This document shows positions 8,417-17,577 of a stretch of DNA of 64,000 nt, piece by piece; position 1 is the first letter of the stretch, and every line of letters starts with the position of its first letter. Under the pieces are notes generated by a model. It was not told the origin of the DNA, did no database searches, and saw nothing but the letters and a program-made list of their open reading frames with translations. This stretch comes from Paenibacillus mesophilus (GTDB taxonomy: Bacteria > Bacillota > Bacilli > Paenibacillales > NBRC-103111), in contig NZ_VCRA01000003.1 of the NCBI RefSeq assembly GCF_005938385.1, positions 496,001 through 560,000 on the forward strand, written 5' to 3'. The position numbers and the translations under genes are program-made.

Positions 8417-9199
8417 TTATCGCTGCTCGGTCACCCGGATCGTATTCCCGTCCGGATCGCGGAAATGGAACGACGAGCCGCTCTCGCTCTCGTCGCCCAT
8501 CGGTTCGACTATGAGCCCTCCATTAACCGCAACCCACTTCCGGGCCGCCGCGATATCACCGGTAGTCAGCTCGAACAGCGGGTGGCTGATAATGTCGGCA
8601 TTCAGCTTGTCGAATCGAACCGGCCCTATTGCGTTGCGGCGATGATCCAGCACTTGCAGCTTGGCGCCGTCGGCCGGCCGCAGCTCGCAGCCATTCTCGT
8701 TGCGGGTGATACGTTCCAGCGAAAGGCCGAGCATGTTGACATACCAAGCAATCGTGGCGTCTACATCGCCCGAATGCGCAAACACACGGCTTATTTCCGG
8801 TCGGATCGGGCATTCTCCGGACAAGCTTTCCGCCGTCTTGTCCAGCTTGTTGTCCCCTTGGCAAATCATGATCCCGTTGCCTTTCCCCGCATCGAACACG
8901 TTGAAAAACGCCACTCCCGGAAATCGCTGCAAATCGTAAAAAATATCGTAGTTCTCTTCCTTCGCAAAACGGTAAGCCTCGTCGATGTTCCCGGTATCGT
9001 ACATGACCAGATGCGGAAAGCCATATTGATTCGGATCAAGTAGGATGCCCGTTCCGGCTACCGGCAGCCCGTAAATCGCATCCCAGCCTTTATCGCGAAT
9101 GGGCAGATCAAGCAGCCCGCTCCACCAGGCGGCGGAGCTCTTCAGTTCTTTTACAGGCAAAAATACGGCGGCAATGTGCGTAATCGGTCTGTTGTTCAT
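8417..9199 (-). CDS. Two-domain VOC (glyoxalase/dioxygenase superfamily) protein
   Basis: The 260-aa protein contains two vicinal-oxygen-chelate half-domains, residues about 5-118 and 135-258. The second ends with FHFRDPDGNTIRV, the usual VOC signature. The substrate is unknown; VOC proteins include glyoxalases, dioxygenases and antibiotic-binding proteins. It starts 31 bp after the end of the VOC-LamG gene and probably shares its transcript. The ribosome binding site is weak, consistent with coupling to the upstream gene. Confidence 0.82.
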   Translation of the reverse strand: MNNRPITHIAAVFLPVKELKSSAAWWSGLLDLPIRDKGWDAIYGLPVAGTGILLDPNQYGFPHLVMYDTGNIDEAYRFAKEENYDIFYDLQRFPGVAFFNVFDAGKGNGIMICQGDNKLDKTAESLSGECPIRPEISRVFAHSGDVDATIAWYVNMLGLSLERITRNENGCELRPADGAKLQVLDHRRNAIGPVRFDKLNADIISHPLFELTTGDIAAARKWVAVNGGLIVEPMGDESESGSSFHFRDPDGNTIRVTEQR

Positions 9200-9230
9200 G
9201 ATCAGCTTCAGCCCTTCTATTAGGAGTGGA

Positions 9231-10655
9231 TTATTTCATAGCAATGGATTTAACGACTACTGCGCTGCCGATATCGGCCCCGACTCCGATCGCGAAACGG
9301 CAATCCGCATAATCGCCCGCGCGTTCGAACCGGAGCTCACCGTCGACGGAAACCGTCGTCCGGTCCGCCTCCATCCGCCATTGAACGGTCGAGAAGCCGT
9401 CGCCCAGCTTTCCTTTCCCTTCCGCCCATATCTCCTCTTTCGTTATGGGATCTAGGAAGCTGAACGAGCCGTCCTGGTGGAATTTGGCCCGTGCGGATGT
9501 TCCGCCGTACAACACGACCGAATTCGTATCGCTGCACACGACCGCTTCCACCGTAAAAGGGGTCGAGTATACGCCTGTCGTCCGGGCGCTTCCCCACTCC
9601 TCGTTATAGGCAAGCCACAATCCTTCGCCCGTCAGCTGCGGGAAGCAGGAGATGTCGGGAACGAGCTCGTCCGCTTCCATCCCTTCCCGGAGCACGGCAA
9701 GCCGGGGCATCGTCTCTTCTTTGGACAATGGCTCCACGACGAACGATTTCACCGTGATTTTTCCGTTATCGCAGCCGATGCCCGCTTTGGACACAAGGTT
9801 GCCGAAATAGCCCTGCTGGACATGAAACAGTTCGCCGTTTACATGGACCTCCATGGAGCGCTCCTGGATCGTCCAGCTTACCCGCACCCATTCCCGAACC
9901 GGAATTGCGCCTTTATCGAGATAGCTGAAATCTTTGTTTACTGCGGGATGCCTGACATAGAACTCCTCCCCGGCGCCGTTATTGGCCGACGGACCATAAT
10001 TGAACGTGAGACCTCCGTGCTTGCCGTATTTCAGCCTCAGGCAGCCGCCTTCGATCTTGACCGTCGTTTCGATCCGCAGCGGAGTAGCGAACGTAAGCTC
10101 GGTCACGGCTCCGCCGGTCAACTCCAACCCTTCGCGGGTATTGGCGCTGTAATAAGCGGAGTCTCTGACGATCAGTTGACAGCCTCCCCCGTCATAGCGG
10201 ACCGGCTCCGCCGCACCTGTGTCCGCCTTCGCTTCCTCCTTCTCCTCCTTGCTCCCCGGTTTCCCGCACACCATCAATAGATTGCCGTCCGGATCGCGGA
10301 ACGTAAAGAACGCCATCCCGGGGTATTCCTCGATACGCCATACGGGGGTTATGCCGATTTGCTGAATAAACCGAAAAGCCGCATGCACGTCCGGCGAGTC
10401 GAACATTAGAATCGGTCTGTCCTTCGGCGCCAGCTTCCGGTCATAGCCGTGCTGATCCAGCACGAAATCGTAGCCTCCCTGCATCTTCAGCGCATGCACC
10501 TTGTCCGTAACGCTCGACCTCTCGGGCATGCCGAACAGCTTGTGGTACCAATTGACCGAACGCTCCATATTGCTGACGTGCATGAATACGCCTCCGACCT
10601 TGTTGACGATCGGGTGAACCGGTTTCGCGGGTTGAACCGCTGTCGTATCGCTCAT
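9231..10655 (-). CDS. VOC domain fused to two LamG/concanavalin-like domains
   Basis: The first 130 residues or so form one VOC domain (GGVFMHVSNMERSVNWYHKL, ending FFTFRDPDGNLLMVCGK). A charged linker (KEEKEEAKAD) then leads to two beta-sandwich-like halves of about 160 residues each. These show the patterns of laminin-G/DUF1080-type jelly rolls (VRVSWTIQERSMEVHVNGELF; STVQWRMEADRTTVSVDGEL). There is no signal peptide, so it is probably cytoplasmic, which is unusual for LamG-type folds. ATG 10655 follows GGGAGGA. No function can be assigned beyond fold; carbohydrate binding is a possibility. Confidence 0.75.
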   Translation of the reverse strand: MSDTTAVQPAKPVHPIVNKVGGVFMHVSNMERSVNWYHKLFGMPERSSVTDKVHALKMQGGYDFVLDQHGYDRKLAPKDRPILMFDSPDVHAAFRFIQQIGITPVWRIEEYPGMAFFTFRDPDGNLLMVCGKPGSKEEKEEAKADTGAAEPVRYDGGGCQLIVRDSAYYSANTREGLELTGGAVTELTFATPLRIETTVKIEGGCLRLKYGKHGGLTFNYGPSANNGAGEEFYVRHPAVNKDFSYLDKGAIPVREWVRVSWTIQERSMEVHVNGELFHVQQGYFGNLVSKAGIGCDNGKITVKSFVVEPLSKEETMPRLAVLREGMEADELVPDISCFPQLTGEGLWLAYNEEWGSARTTGVYSTPFTVEAVVCSDTNSVVLYGGTSARAKFHQDGSFSFLDPITKEEIWAEGKGKLGDGFSTVQWRMEADRTTVSVDGELRFERAGDYADCRFAIGVGADIGSAVVVKSIAMK

Positions 10656-10783
10656 TTGATATTCCTCCCATTATAGTTGTTTAGGCTTTTAATCCCGGTA
10701 AGTAACCCCGCACAGTTGGTCCGGGCTTTAGGCGCCTTCGATAAGTAGATGCGACTGCCCGCGATTATCTTACAGCCGTTTTA

Positions 10784-12445
10784 TTATTTTTTTTGGACAG
10801 GCTTGCTCGCGAGCAAACTCGCGGCTTCTTCCAGCGCGGAAGCGGCCTCCAACTCGATTCCTAAAGCCCGCTCCAGCAGCCGCGCGGCACGGTCGGCCGG
10901 TCCCGGCGCAGTCGGGTCCGCGCCGTACGGCAGCGGGAACAGCTTCGCTACCGCTTCCCACGCCGCGGCAACCCGCGCGTACTGCTGCTGCGCATGCGTA
11001 ATTGCCGGGACGGCGGACGGACATAGTGAGGACATATACCCGTCCACGCTCAAGCCGCGCAAATAAGAAGCCGCATGCTTGCGCGCTTCATGCACGACCG
11101 CCGCATTGTAGGCGGCTCCAAGCGGATCGGACAGCGATTGGCGGTCCAGCAGCCGGATCCATGTCCGGTACGCCTCCGATCCCCCGATTCCGTACAAGTC
11201 AGACTTCCGGCTGCCGCCGTCTTCCCCGCCGCCCCTGATGTGCCGGGCCGTATTCATGAATAAGCCGCATAAACTTTCCGCCCTATCGGCAACGATACGT
11301 CTTCCGGGCACGGCCGCGAACCACTCGGTGTCTTCATGGAGCCGTCCCAGCTTCGAATAGGGGAGCAACTTGTCCGCCGCCGAAGTATCCGTTACCGTCC
11401 ATGCCCGTTTGTCGTCGTCAAACCCGGTAATGATGCCGAATTCGGCATTGGATACGTTCCACGCAACAACCGGGACTGCTTTCTCCAACGATACGAACAG
11501 CTCGTCCATCGCGGCAATCAGTTCATCGGGCCGTTCAAGCTGCATGCCCGCTCCGCCGAATACGGACACGGAATAGCCCAGATGGCGGAATCCGTCTCTC
11601 AGCGCGGTAGTCCAATCGTAAGCGTATGGACCGCTCACCCCTATGTCCGAGGCGACCTTTATACGGAATGCATGCCCGGTAGCGCCCATCACGTCCGAGA
11701 GCGAGCAGTCCCGGTTTCCCCCCGCCGCGATAGTAAGCCGCATCATCGAAACCATCGTATTATAGGCGCCGGCGAAACGGTAATGGCGCGCCCAATCCGT
11801 TCTACTCGCAGACGGCTTGCCCGCTTTGCGCCGCGCCGACACGTACCGCTCGACCTCGGCCTCGTAACGGGCCTCCGTCAGCTTCTTGCGCGACCGCGAT
11901 ACGGTCGTGTACACGGCGCCGCTCGTCATATCCAGCATTCGGGCGACTTCCTGGACCGGCAATCCCGCGATGAGATGGGCATCGACTACGGCCTTCTCCC
12001 GTTCCGACAACCGTTCCAGCATGAGCCGGACATCCTCGATCGCGGCACGCCCGATCGCCGATCGCTGCGGATCGTTCGCATCATCATCGGCGTGCATCCG
12101 CAGCTCTTGCGCGTTCCCGCTCTCCAGCTCACTCCATCCGTCGCCGACCGCAACCTCCCTCTTGTTCCGCACCCCCCGTATCGACATCAGTGCCTGATTG
12201 TGAACAAGCGTCCGCAGCCACGGAATAAATTTGTCCGGATGCTCCAGGCTGCCGATTTTTTTGAGCGACTGCATGAGCGCATCCTGCACGATATCTTCGG
12301 CCTTGGTCCGGTTGCGCACAACCCGGTCCGCCCAGCCGAGCATTTGGCTCCGGTGCCGGCGCACAAGCTCCCCGAACGATTCCGCATCGCCTTTCCGCGC
12401 TTTTTCCACCAGATCTCGGTATAGTCCCGCTTCATGATCAACCAT
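10784..12445 (-). CDS. ECF sigma-70 factor with large papain/BtrH-like C-terminal extension
   Basis: Residues 1-185 form a normal ECF sigma factor: region 2 (about 20-90, AEDIVQDALMQSLKK) and region 4 with an HTH (about 135-185, VQEVARMLDMTSGAVYTTVS). A further 365 residues follow. Their middle part (about 225-370) resembles the C39/BtrH papain-like fold, with a possible nucleophile in NRDCSLSDVMG and a strand pair in EFGIITGFDDDKRAWTVTDT. The usual catalytic His position appears to be lost, so this may be a ligand-sensing pseudo-enzyme. ATG 12445 has AGAGG nine bases upstream. No anti-sigma gene is adjacent. Confidence 0.82.
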   Translation of the reverse strand: MVDHEAGLYRDLVEKARKGDAESFGELVRRHRSQMLGWADRVVRNRTKAEDIVQDALMQSLKKIGSLEHPDKFIPWLRTLVHNQALMSIRGVRNKREVAVGDGWSELESGNAQELRMHADDDANDPQRSAIGRAAIEDVRLMLERLSEREKAVVDAHLIAGLPVQEVARMLDMTSGAVYTTVSRSRKKLTEARYEAEVERYVSARRKAGKPSASRTDWARHYRFAGAYNTMVSMMRLTIAAGGNRDCSLSDVMGATGHAFRIKVASDIGVSGPYAYDWTTALRDGFRHLGYSVSVFGGAGMQLERPDELIAAMDELFVSLEKAVPVVAWNVSNAEFGIITGFDDDKRAWTVTDTSAADKLLPYSKLGRLHEDTEWFAAVPGRRIVADRAESLCGLFMNTARHIRGGGEDGGSRKSDLYGIGGSEAYRTWIRLLDRQSLSDPLGAAYNAAVVHEARKHAASYLRGLSVDGYMSSLCPSAVPAITHAQQQYARVAAAWEAVAKLFPLPYGADPTAPGPADRAARLLERALGIELEAASALEEAASLLASKPVQKK

Positions 12446-12554
12446 CGTAAGCAACCTCTAGTCCGCAGGTTCCGCTGCATGTTATGACTAACTTATGCCT
12501 AACGATTCGCTGCGGGCGCATACGATTCCTTTCTCATGATCAGAGGTGATCGCA

Positions 12555-12594
12555 CAAAAAAACAGAAGGCGAGACGGTTATCCGTCGCCTTCTG
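12555..12594 (-). terminator. Rho-independent terminator of the solute-binding protein gene
   Basis: On the minus strand CAGAAGGCGACGG and CCGTCTCGCCTTCTG form a stem closed by a short loop, followed by TTTTTTT. It lies 38 bp beyond the stop of the gene ending at 12632. Confidence 0.85.
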
Positions 12595-12631
12595 CGAATA
12601 TTTGGATGCTTCGAGCCCCACGGCTCGTCCT

Positions 12632-13951
12632 TTACTTGTTTTTCTCGGCCGCGATCCAGTTGTTGGCTTCTTCTTCGCTTTGCCGCATGAACGTGTTGAT
12701 ATCGATGGCGCCGTTTCGGACCTGCGCAAAATTTTTGTCGATAATCCGCTTGATTTGATCGTCGGTTTTCGTTTCGTCGCGCACCGGAGCCGGTTTGCTT
12801 TTGAAGATGGCGGCAATATTTTTGCCTTGCAAATAAGGAATTTCCGCCCCGAGCTGCTCCTCGATTTGCCGGTTGTTCAGCGCGGAAGCGCGGCCCGTCT
12901 TGCGGGCGCTGATCAACTGGACCTCCTCGGAGGTCATCACCTCGATGACGCGTATGGCTTCCTCTTTATGCTCGCTTGTTCTAGAAACCATGATTTCATG
13001 CAGGTCGACGGGAGGGGCGACGTGCGGCTTTTCCTTGTAGCCCGGGAATTCGACCAGGTTCCACCGGAAGCCTTGACTGGATGCCTGCTTCAGCAGCGGA
13101 AACAAATTGATCGTGCCGACCATGGCTAATGTTCGTTCCTCGGTAAAAGCTTTGGCATAAGACGGCGATTTCTGATTGCCGGGAATGTCGTCGAACGATT
13201 TCATCAGCTGAAATACGTTTTTCCAAGCATCGTTGTTAATCGCCGCTTTGCCCGTGCTCTTGTCGACTAGGGGTAGCGACAGCGGGTACCCGAGCCAGTA
13301 GTTCATAAAATAATCGTAGCCCTTGTATTGGACGCCCCCGTCCATACGGGTCATTTTCCGGGCGATGGCGAGAACGTCGTCCCATAACAAGCCGTCCTTC
13401 GGATATTCCACGCCGAATTTATCGAACAGCTCCTCGTTGTAATACAGCGCATTGGTGTTGGTCGCATACGGCAAGCCGTATACTTGTCCGTTGTCGCCGA
13501 AGCCTTCGACCACGCCCGGCCGGAAACGGTTCAAATCGATCTGGGCTTTTTTCAGAAGGGGCAATATATCTGTTGTTAGCCCCAGCTCCTTGTATTGATC
13601 CTTGCTCGCTCTCGACAGGATCACCAAGTCGGGTACGGATTTGGCGGCGACCAAGTCTTGAATTTGCGTTCCCGCACCCGGTCTTATCAGGTCGACGGTA
13701 ATGTGGGGATATTTTTTCTTCAACGGCTCAACCAGCAAAAGCTGAAAATCATCGTTATACAAATAAGCTTCGCTCGCAAGCAACGTCAGGCGAACCGGCT
13801 TATCGGCCGCCTTCTCCTGTACGTTCGAGGGAGTTGCCGCCTGATTCGAGCCCGCCTCGCCGGATGCCCCTTCCCGACTGCCGCAGCCGGACATAACGAT
13901 CGACCCCAATAGTACGATTGCGCTTGATGCCAATAACGAATTGCGTTTCAT
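12632..13951 (-). CDS. Extracellular solute-binding lipoprotein, family 1 (orphan SBP 1)
   Basis: The 439-aa protein has a signal peptide with lipobox VMSGC and the fold of carbohydrate-type family 1 binding proteins. The conserved region around residues 165-195 (LYYNEELFDKFGVEYPKDG) is shared with three other SBPs in the window. It should be anchored outside the membrane and hand a sugar or oligosaccharide to an ABC permease, but no permease gene is nearby. ATG 13951 is set by GGGGAGG. It lies downstream of the AraC regulator and is probably co-controlled with the beta-helix gene at 15292. Confidence 0.92.
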   Translation of the reverse strand: MKRNSLLASSAIVLLGSIVMSGCGSREGASGEAGSNQAATPSNVQEKAADKPVRLTLLASEAYLYNDDFQLLLVEPLKKKYPHITVDLIRPGAGTQIQDLVAAKSVPDLVILSRASKDQYKELGLTTDILPLLKKAQIDLNRFRPGVVEGFGDNGQVYGLPYATNTNALYYNEELFDKFGVEYPKDGLLWDDVLAIARKMTRMDGGVQYKGYDYFMNYWLGYPLSLPLVDKSTGKAAINNDAWKNVFQLMKSFDDIPGNQKSPSYAKAFTEERTLAMVGTINLFPLLKQASSQGFRWNLVEFPGYKEKPHVAPPVDLHEIMVSRTSEHKEEAIRVIEVMTSEEVQLISARKTGRASALNNRQIEEQLGAEIPYLQGKNIAAIFKSKPAPVRDETKTDDQIKRIIDKNFAQVRNGAIDINTFMRQSEEEANNWIAAEKNK

Positions 13952-14038
13952 GAAATGTTGCCTCCCCGTTTGTATCTTTCTTCGACGTCCGGGCTTCTTT
14001 GGGTTCGAGGATGCGGACAATGCGGAACAAACTAGTTT

Positions 14039-14054
14039 AGCAATCGATTACCAT
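14039..14054. promoter_or_regulatory. Operator-like motif upstream of SBP 1
   Basis: AGCAATCGATTACCAT lies 88 bp before the SBP start. The core GTAATCGATT (minus strand) recurs upstream of the SBP gene at 60463, and a one-base variant, GTAAACGATT, upstream of 62717 and 54032. The role is inferred from position and recurrence. Confidence 0.35.
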
Positions 14055-14188
14055 ATCAGCCGTCGCCGCCCGCAGTCTGCCACTCCCTCTTCATTCGAAT
14101 AGCCCGGCTTGGAATTATAATAGGTGATAACCGGGGGTAAAGTCGTTGTCCTTATCGTCGCAAGTTTTGCAATAATAGACAAACGAAC

Positions 14189-14218
14189 AAACCCGCTCCA
14201 TGGGGACAGGGCGGGTTT
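14189..14218 (-). terminator. Hairpin downstream of AraC regulator
   Basis: AAACCCGC and GCGGGTTT form an eight-base-pair stem with a 14-base loop, followed on the minus strand by GTTCGTTTG. It is a moderate terminator candidate for the gene ending at 14249. Confidence 0.5.
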
Positions 14219-14248
14219 ACCGTTTATCGGAAAGCGCTTGCAATTCCG

Positions 14249-15187
14249 TTACAGGGGGTCTCCGCCATAAAGGAGTACGGACTGCGGGGCTCGCTTTCGC
14301 GTCGTTTTGCCGGCGATCATCCGCGCGTATTCGGTCGGCGCGAAGCCGGTCGCTTTCTTGAAATGCTTCGAAAAGTAATGCACGCTGCTGTAGCCCAGCT
14401 GATCGGCGATTTCCGTCATGCTGTACATCTTCTCGCGTATTTGCCGCTTCGCGTACTCAAGCTTCAGCATGTTGTAATATTCCATGACCCCGGAGTTTGC
14501 CCGGCTTTTGAACAAGTTTTTCAGAATAGTGCTGCCGATGGCAAACTCGCTGCATATTTGCTCGAAGGACAGGTTGTTCCTGACGTTATCTTTCAAAAAC
14601 ATCGCTATTCGTTCGAACAAGTCCTCGTTTCTCGTTGCGAGCGTAGCCGACTCCGGCCTTTGCTTGCCGGTTCCGGCCGATTGTTTGCGAATAAGGCGGA
14701 TCAGCAGCATTTCCAGCAAATTTTTGATCATTTGCTCGCTGCCGAACAGGGCGTCATCCTTGCGCTGCGGGATCATCATTTTGGGATGACCGACGGGCGG
14801 GTCGAACGCTTCTTTTCCTTCCGAAATCAAATAGTAGAGAAGGTCCTGCTCGGATTGCTCCATATGCAGCACCCTTCCCTTGAAATAGTCGATGGCCGGC
14901 GAGTGGCAGACGAACGACATAATAATCAGGTTGGGAGCGGTTCCGCCCGCCGCATGACCGGTGTGGAACTCGTTCGGCGAATAAAAAATCATATCGCCCT
15001 GGCGCAGATGGCTGCTCCCCAAATCGGTGATGATGAACACTTCCCCTTTATCGACATAAACGAATTCCCAGAAATCGTGTTTTTCGCCGGTAGCCTGGAA
15101 ATGCTTCGGCAGCTCCATGTACAGAAACGAAAACAGCCGTTCGATGACTACTTCTTCCTTCAAACGCAACATTTCCCAATCCGACAC
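14249..15187 (-). CDS. AraC-family transcriptional regulator with N-terminal cupin
   Basis: The 312-aa protein has an N-terminal sugar-sensing cupin (about 20-160, with KHDFWEFVYVDKGE and FYSPNEFHTG) and two C-terminal AraC helix-turn-helices (about 205-300, ending SSVHYFSKHFKKATGFAPTE). GTG 15187 follows AAAGGAGG at ten bases and is preferred over the much longer open frame, which lacks a site. It is divergent from the beta-helix gene with 104 bp between the starts, so it likely controls that gene and SBP 1. It is clearly paralogous to the AraC protein at 35546. Confidence 0.92.
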   Translation of the reverse strand: MSDWEMLRLKEEVVIERLFSFLYMELPKHFQATGEKHDFWEFVYVDKGEVFIITDLGSSHLRQGDMIFYSPNEFHTGHAAGGTAPNLIIMSFVCHSPAIDYFKGRVLHMEQSEQDLLYYLISEGKEAFDPPVGHPKMMIPQRKDDALFGSEQMIKNLLEMLLIRLIRKQSAGTGKQRPESATLATRNEDLFERIAMFLKDNVRNNLSFEQICSEFAIGSTILKNLFKSRANSGVMEYYNMLKLEYAKRQIREKMYSMTEIADQLGYSSVHYFSKHFKKATGFAPTEYARMIAGKTTRKRAPQSVLLYGGDPL

Positions 15188-15291
15188 GGGATCGCCGCCT
15201 CCTTTGGCCGATTTTACAAAACTTGCGACTATCGTTGCAAATACCGTTTGCGATTTCACCAGTATTATACAAGCAAAAGGAGGGATTGTAT

Positions 15292-17316
15292 ATGAACGAT
15301 CATCAATCAGATTACGCTCCGATATTGATGAGCAGAAGAAAAGTACTCGCCTCCCTGGGCATCGCCGGGGCCGCCTTTGTCGCGGGAAAATGGGACAACC
15401 GTGCGCTTGCCCGAAGCGTGTCGAATTCGGTTTACGAGAACCCGCCTTCGGGGCATCCATTGTGCGAGGATATGGTCCGGAGAGCGGACACGATCGCGGA
15501 GCTTCAGAATTGGCCGAGTTCGAGTCCGCCGTCCGACGGATATGTCGTGGAAGCGTTGGGCTACTATGCCAAAGGGGATGGGGGAGGCGGGCTGCTGTAT
15601 TGGGATGCCGGCTCCGTGGAGGCCGAAAACGGAGGTACGGTATTCCGCCTGACCGGATCGACGGGGCCCGGCCGCTGGAAGCGTCCCGAAGACGGAAACT
15701 TGTATCCGGCCCAATTCGGGTGCGATTCTTCCGGCACGACTGTGGACGATGACCGGCTGAATGCGCTGTTCGCCTATGCGGCGTCCGTTCGCAAAGCCGT
15801 ATATGTGGCCCGGCACGAAGTTTTCCGTTACCGCAAGCTCGTCTTTCCGAGTCATTTCACCTTGCTCGGGGAAGGAACCTTCCTATTGGACGATAACCAG
15901 AGCGGTTCAAACGGGGAGCCGAGCATCCGGGGGGGCAACGCGGCGCAAAACCAGACGGCATATCCTTCGACCCGCATCGGCGACATCTTCGTCGGGGGAA
16001 TTACGTTCGACGGCAATTTGAGCCATCAGGCGGCTGGAGCCAAGCTGACCGGCTTGCAGTTTTGGGCGATAGACGGACTGGTCCTGGAAAATACCCGGTT
16101 TGTCGGCTGGGCCTGGATGGGCTTGCGCGTGCTCGGCTTGCTCGGAGGGGTGACGAATCCGCAATCGGCGCCGGAGGCGCAGGACTACTGCACGCGCGTC
16201 TATTTGCGAAATGTGCATTTCGAGCAATGCGGCTATGCCGGCGTACAGCTGTATTGCGTCAAGCACGGGGCCGTTCTGAATTCGACGGGTTACGATACTC
16301 CGATCCTGATTAACGGGGACGTCGAGCTGCGCGATTTCCACATCATGAATTGCCAGTCCGTCTGCGATCACGTTGCGAGTCCCTTCCCGGCGTTCACAAT
16401 CGACCAAGGGTCCAGATTTTGCTCCATTACGGACTGCTCCGCCTGGGGGCATCTGGCCTGCACCTTCGTCGAAGCGGCGTTCGACATTCTCATCGCCCGC
16501 AACAAAGCTTATTTCTGCACAGGCTACGGCCACTATTCCTATCCTTCGTCCATCTACGGGGTTCCGCTGCAATCGGCCAGATTGTTCTATGTGGATAATG
16601 AAGCGCACCAATGCTACGACGGCTTCCGCATCGGAACGAACAATACGCCTACGAGCCAGGTGACCTGGATCGGCAACAAATCGTACAGCCATACGAACCC
16701 TTATTCCAGCGGGTTTCTCTTCATTAACATTGCAGGCATCACGTTCGAAGCCAACCTAGTCTCCGGTACCTATACGGGCGTCAATGCCCAAAAAGTAACC
16801 GACATGACCGGAGGAAACAACCGGATTCATGGAACGAACGCCGCCTATCGACTGCAAGCGGCCGGAAACTGGCGTTTGGACAACGATACGCTCAGCGGCG
16901 GCAGCTCGGCGCAAATATACGTATACAACACAGCCCCCTTGAGCGGACCTGTCGTGTTTCATAGAACCCAATTGGGAACCGGCAATCCGGTATTCAAGGA
17001 TGAAGCCGTTTCCCCGGGACTGCTGCAATTGATCGACTACAGTGTGGAAGGCAGCCTGGCCCTGACCGCCGTCTCGTTCGCCTCCTCCGCCGTGGCCGCC
17101 CGATCGGCTGTCTCTCAGGCTTTTGTCGTCAATGGAGCGGCATTCGGCTGGCAGGTCGAAGCGATGCCCATGATCCAGATCGCTCCGCTTCTTGCAAGCG
17201 CTTGCGTAGACAGCGCCAATTCGGTTCGCGTCACCTTGTTCAATCCCGGGGATTCGCCCGTAACGGTACCGGATGCAGCGATCCGGCTTCGTGTTATCCG
17301 CTATTTGGTGAAATGA
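15292..17316 (+). CDS. Tat-exported right-handed beta-helix protein (pectate-lyase/tailspike-like)
   Basis: The 674-aa protein starts with a Tat signal (SRRKVLASLGIAGAAF) and continues with a pectate-lyase-superfamily N-region (FGCDSSGTTVDDDRLNALF) and a long parallel beta-helix (about 190-560) with a compact C-terminal domain. It is probably secreted folded and acts on an extracellular polysaccharide; whether it is a lyase, hydrolase or epimerase is not visible. ATG 15292 follows AAAAGGAGGG. Its stop TGA is created by the first two bases of a MITE-like insertion; without the insertion the codon would be TAA, leaving the protein unchanged. Confidence 0.85.
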   Translation: MNDHQSDYAPILMSRRKVLASLGIAGAAFVAGKWDNRALARSVSNSVYENPPSGHPLCEDMVRRADTIAELQNWPSSSPPSDGYVVEALGYYAKGDGGGGLLYWDAGSVEAENGGTVFRLTGSTGPGRWKRPEDGNLYPAQFGCDSSGTTVDDDRLNALFAYAASVRKAVYVARHEVFRYRKLVFPSHFTLLGEGTFLLDDNQSGSNGEPSIRGGNAAQNQTAYPSTRIGDIFVGGITFDGNLSHQAAGAKLTGLQFWAIDGLVLENTRFVGWAWMGLRVLGLLGGVTNPQSAPEAQDYCTRVYLRNVHFEQCGYAGVQLYCVKHGAVLNSTGYDTPILINGDVELRDFHIMNCQSVCDHVASPFPAFTIDQGSRFCSITDCSAWGHLACTFVEAAFDILIARNKAYFCTGYGHYSYPSSIYGVPLQSARLFYVDNEAHQCYDGFRIGTNNTPTSQVTWIGNKSYSHTNPYSSGFLFINIAGITFEANLVSGTYTGVNAQKVTDMTGGNNRIHGTNAAYRLQAAGNWRLDNDTLSGGSSAQIYVYNTAPLSGPVVFHRTQLGTGNPVFKDEAVSPGLLQLIDYSVEGSLALTAVSFASSAVAARSAVSQAFVVNGAAFGWQVEAMPMIQIAPLLASACVDSANSVRVTLFNPGDSPVTVPDAAIRLRVIRYLVK

Positions 17317-17545
17317 GACTGTCGATTAACTGAAAGCGAAGCGAAAGCACGCCGTTCCAAGTGAAAAGATACCTTCTTTTACTCAGACAGCTTGTTTTAA
17401 ACTCCTTGATTTACATAAGATTTAGCGGTTGGAATAGTGAAGCTTACGAAGCTAGCTTTCTGTCGAAAGCTCTTAAATCCAAAACTCGCCAGAAGGTATC
17501 CTTTTCACTTTCCACTTCTTTACTCACGAGTTAATCGACAGTCTC
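17315..17545 (+). mobile_element. MITE-like element, copy 2 (231 bp, GAAAT target duplication)
   Basis: Perfect 16-bp terminal inverted repeats GAGACTGTCGATTAAC and GTTAATCGACAGTCTC bound a non-coding element. GAAAT occurs directly on both sides (17310-17314 and 17546-17550), a probable 5-bp target-site duplication. The inner arms AAGTGAAAAGATACCTTC and GAAGGTATCCTTTTCACTT make it foldable. Compared with copy 1 it has an extra segment around 17440-17476 that itself forms a small hairpin. It carries no transposase, so it would need one in trans. Confidence 0.85.
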
Positions 17546-17577
17546 GAAATAATCGCAAATAATTAACTCAGCATGTT

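Noticed and set aside
14229..14242. GGAAAGCGCTTGCA as a catabolite-repression site
   Set aside because: It has two mismatches to the cre consensus and lies just behind the AraC stop, about 280 bp from the SBP start, so the position is poor.
15292..17316. Tailspike-like protein as a sign of a prophage
   Set aside because: It has a Tat signal and a sugar-sensing AraC regulator, and no phage structural, lysis or integrase genes are present.
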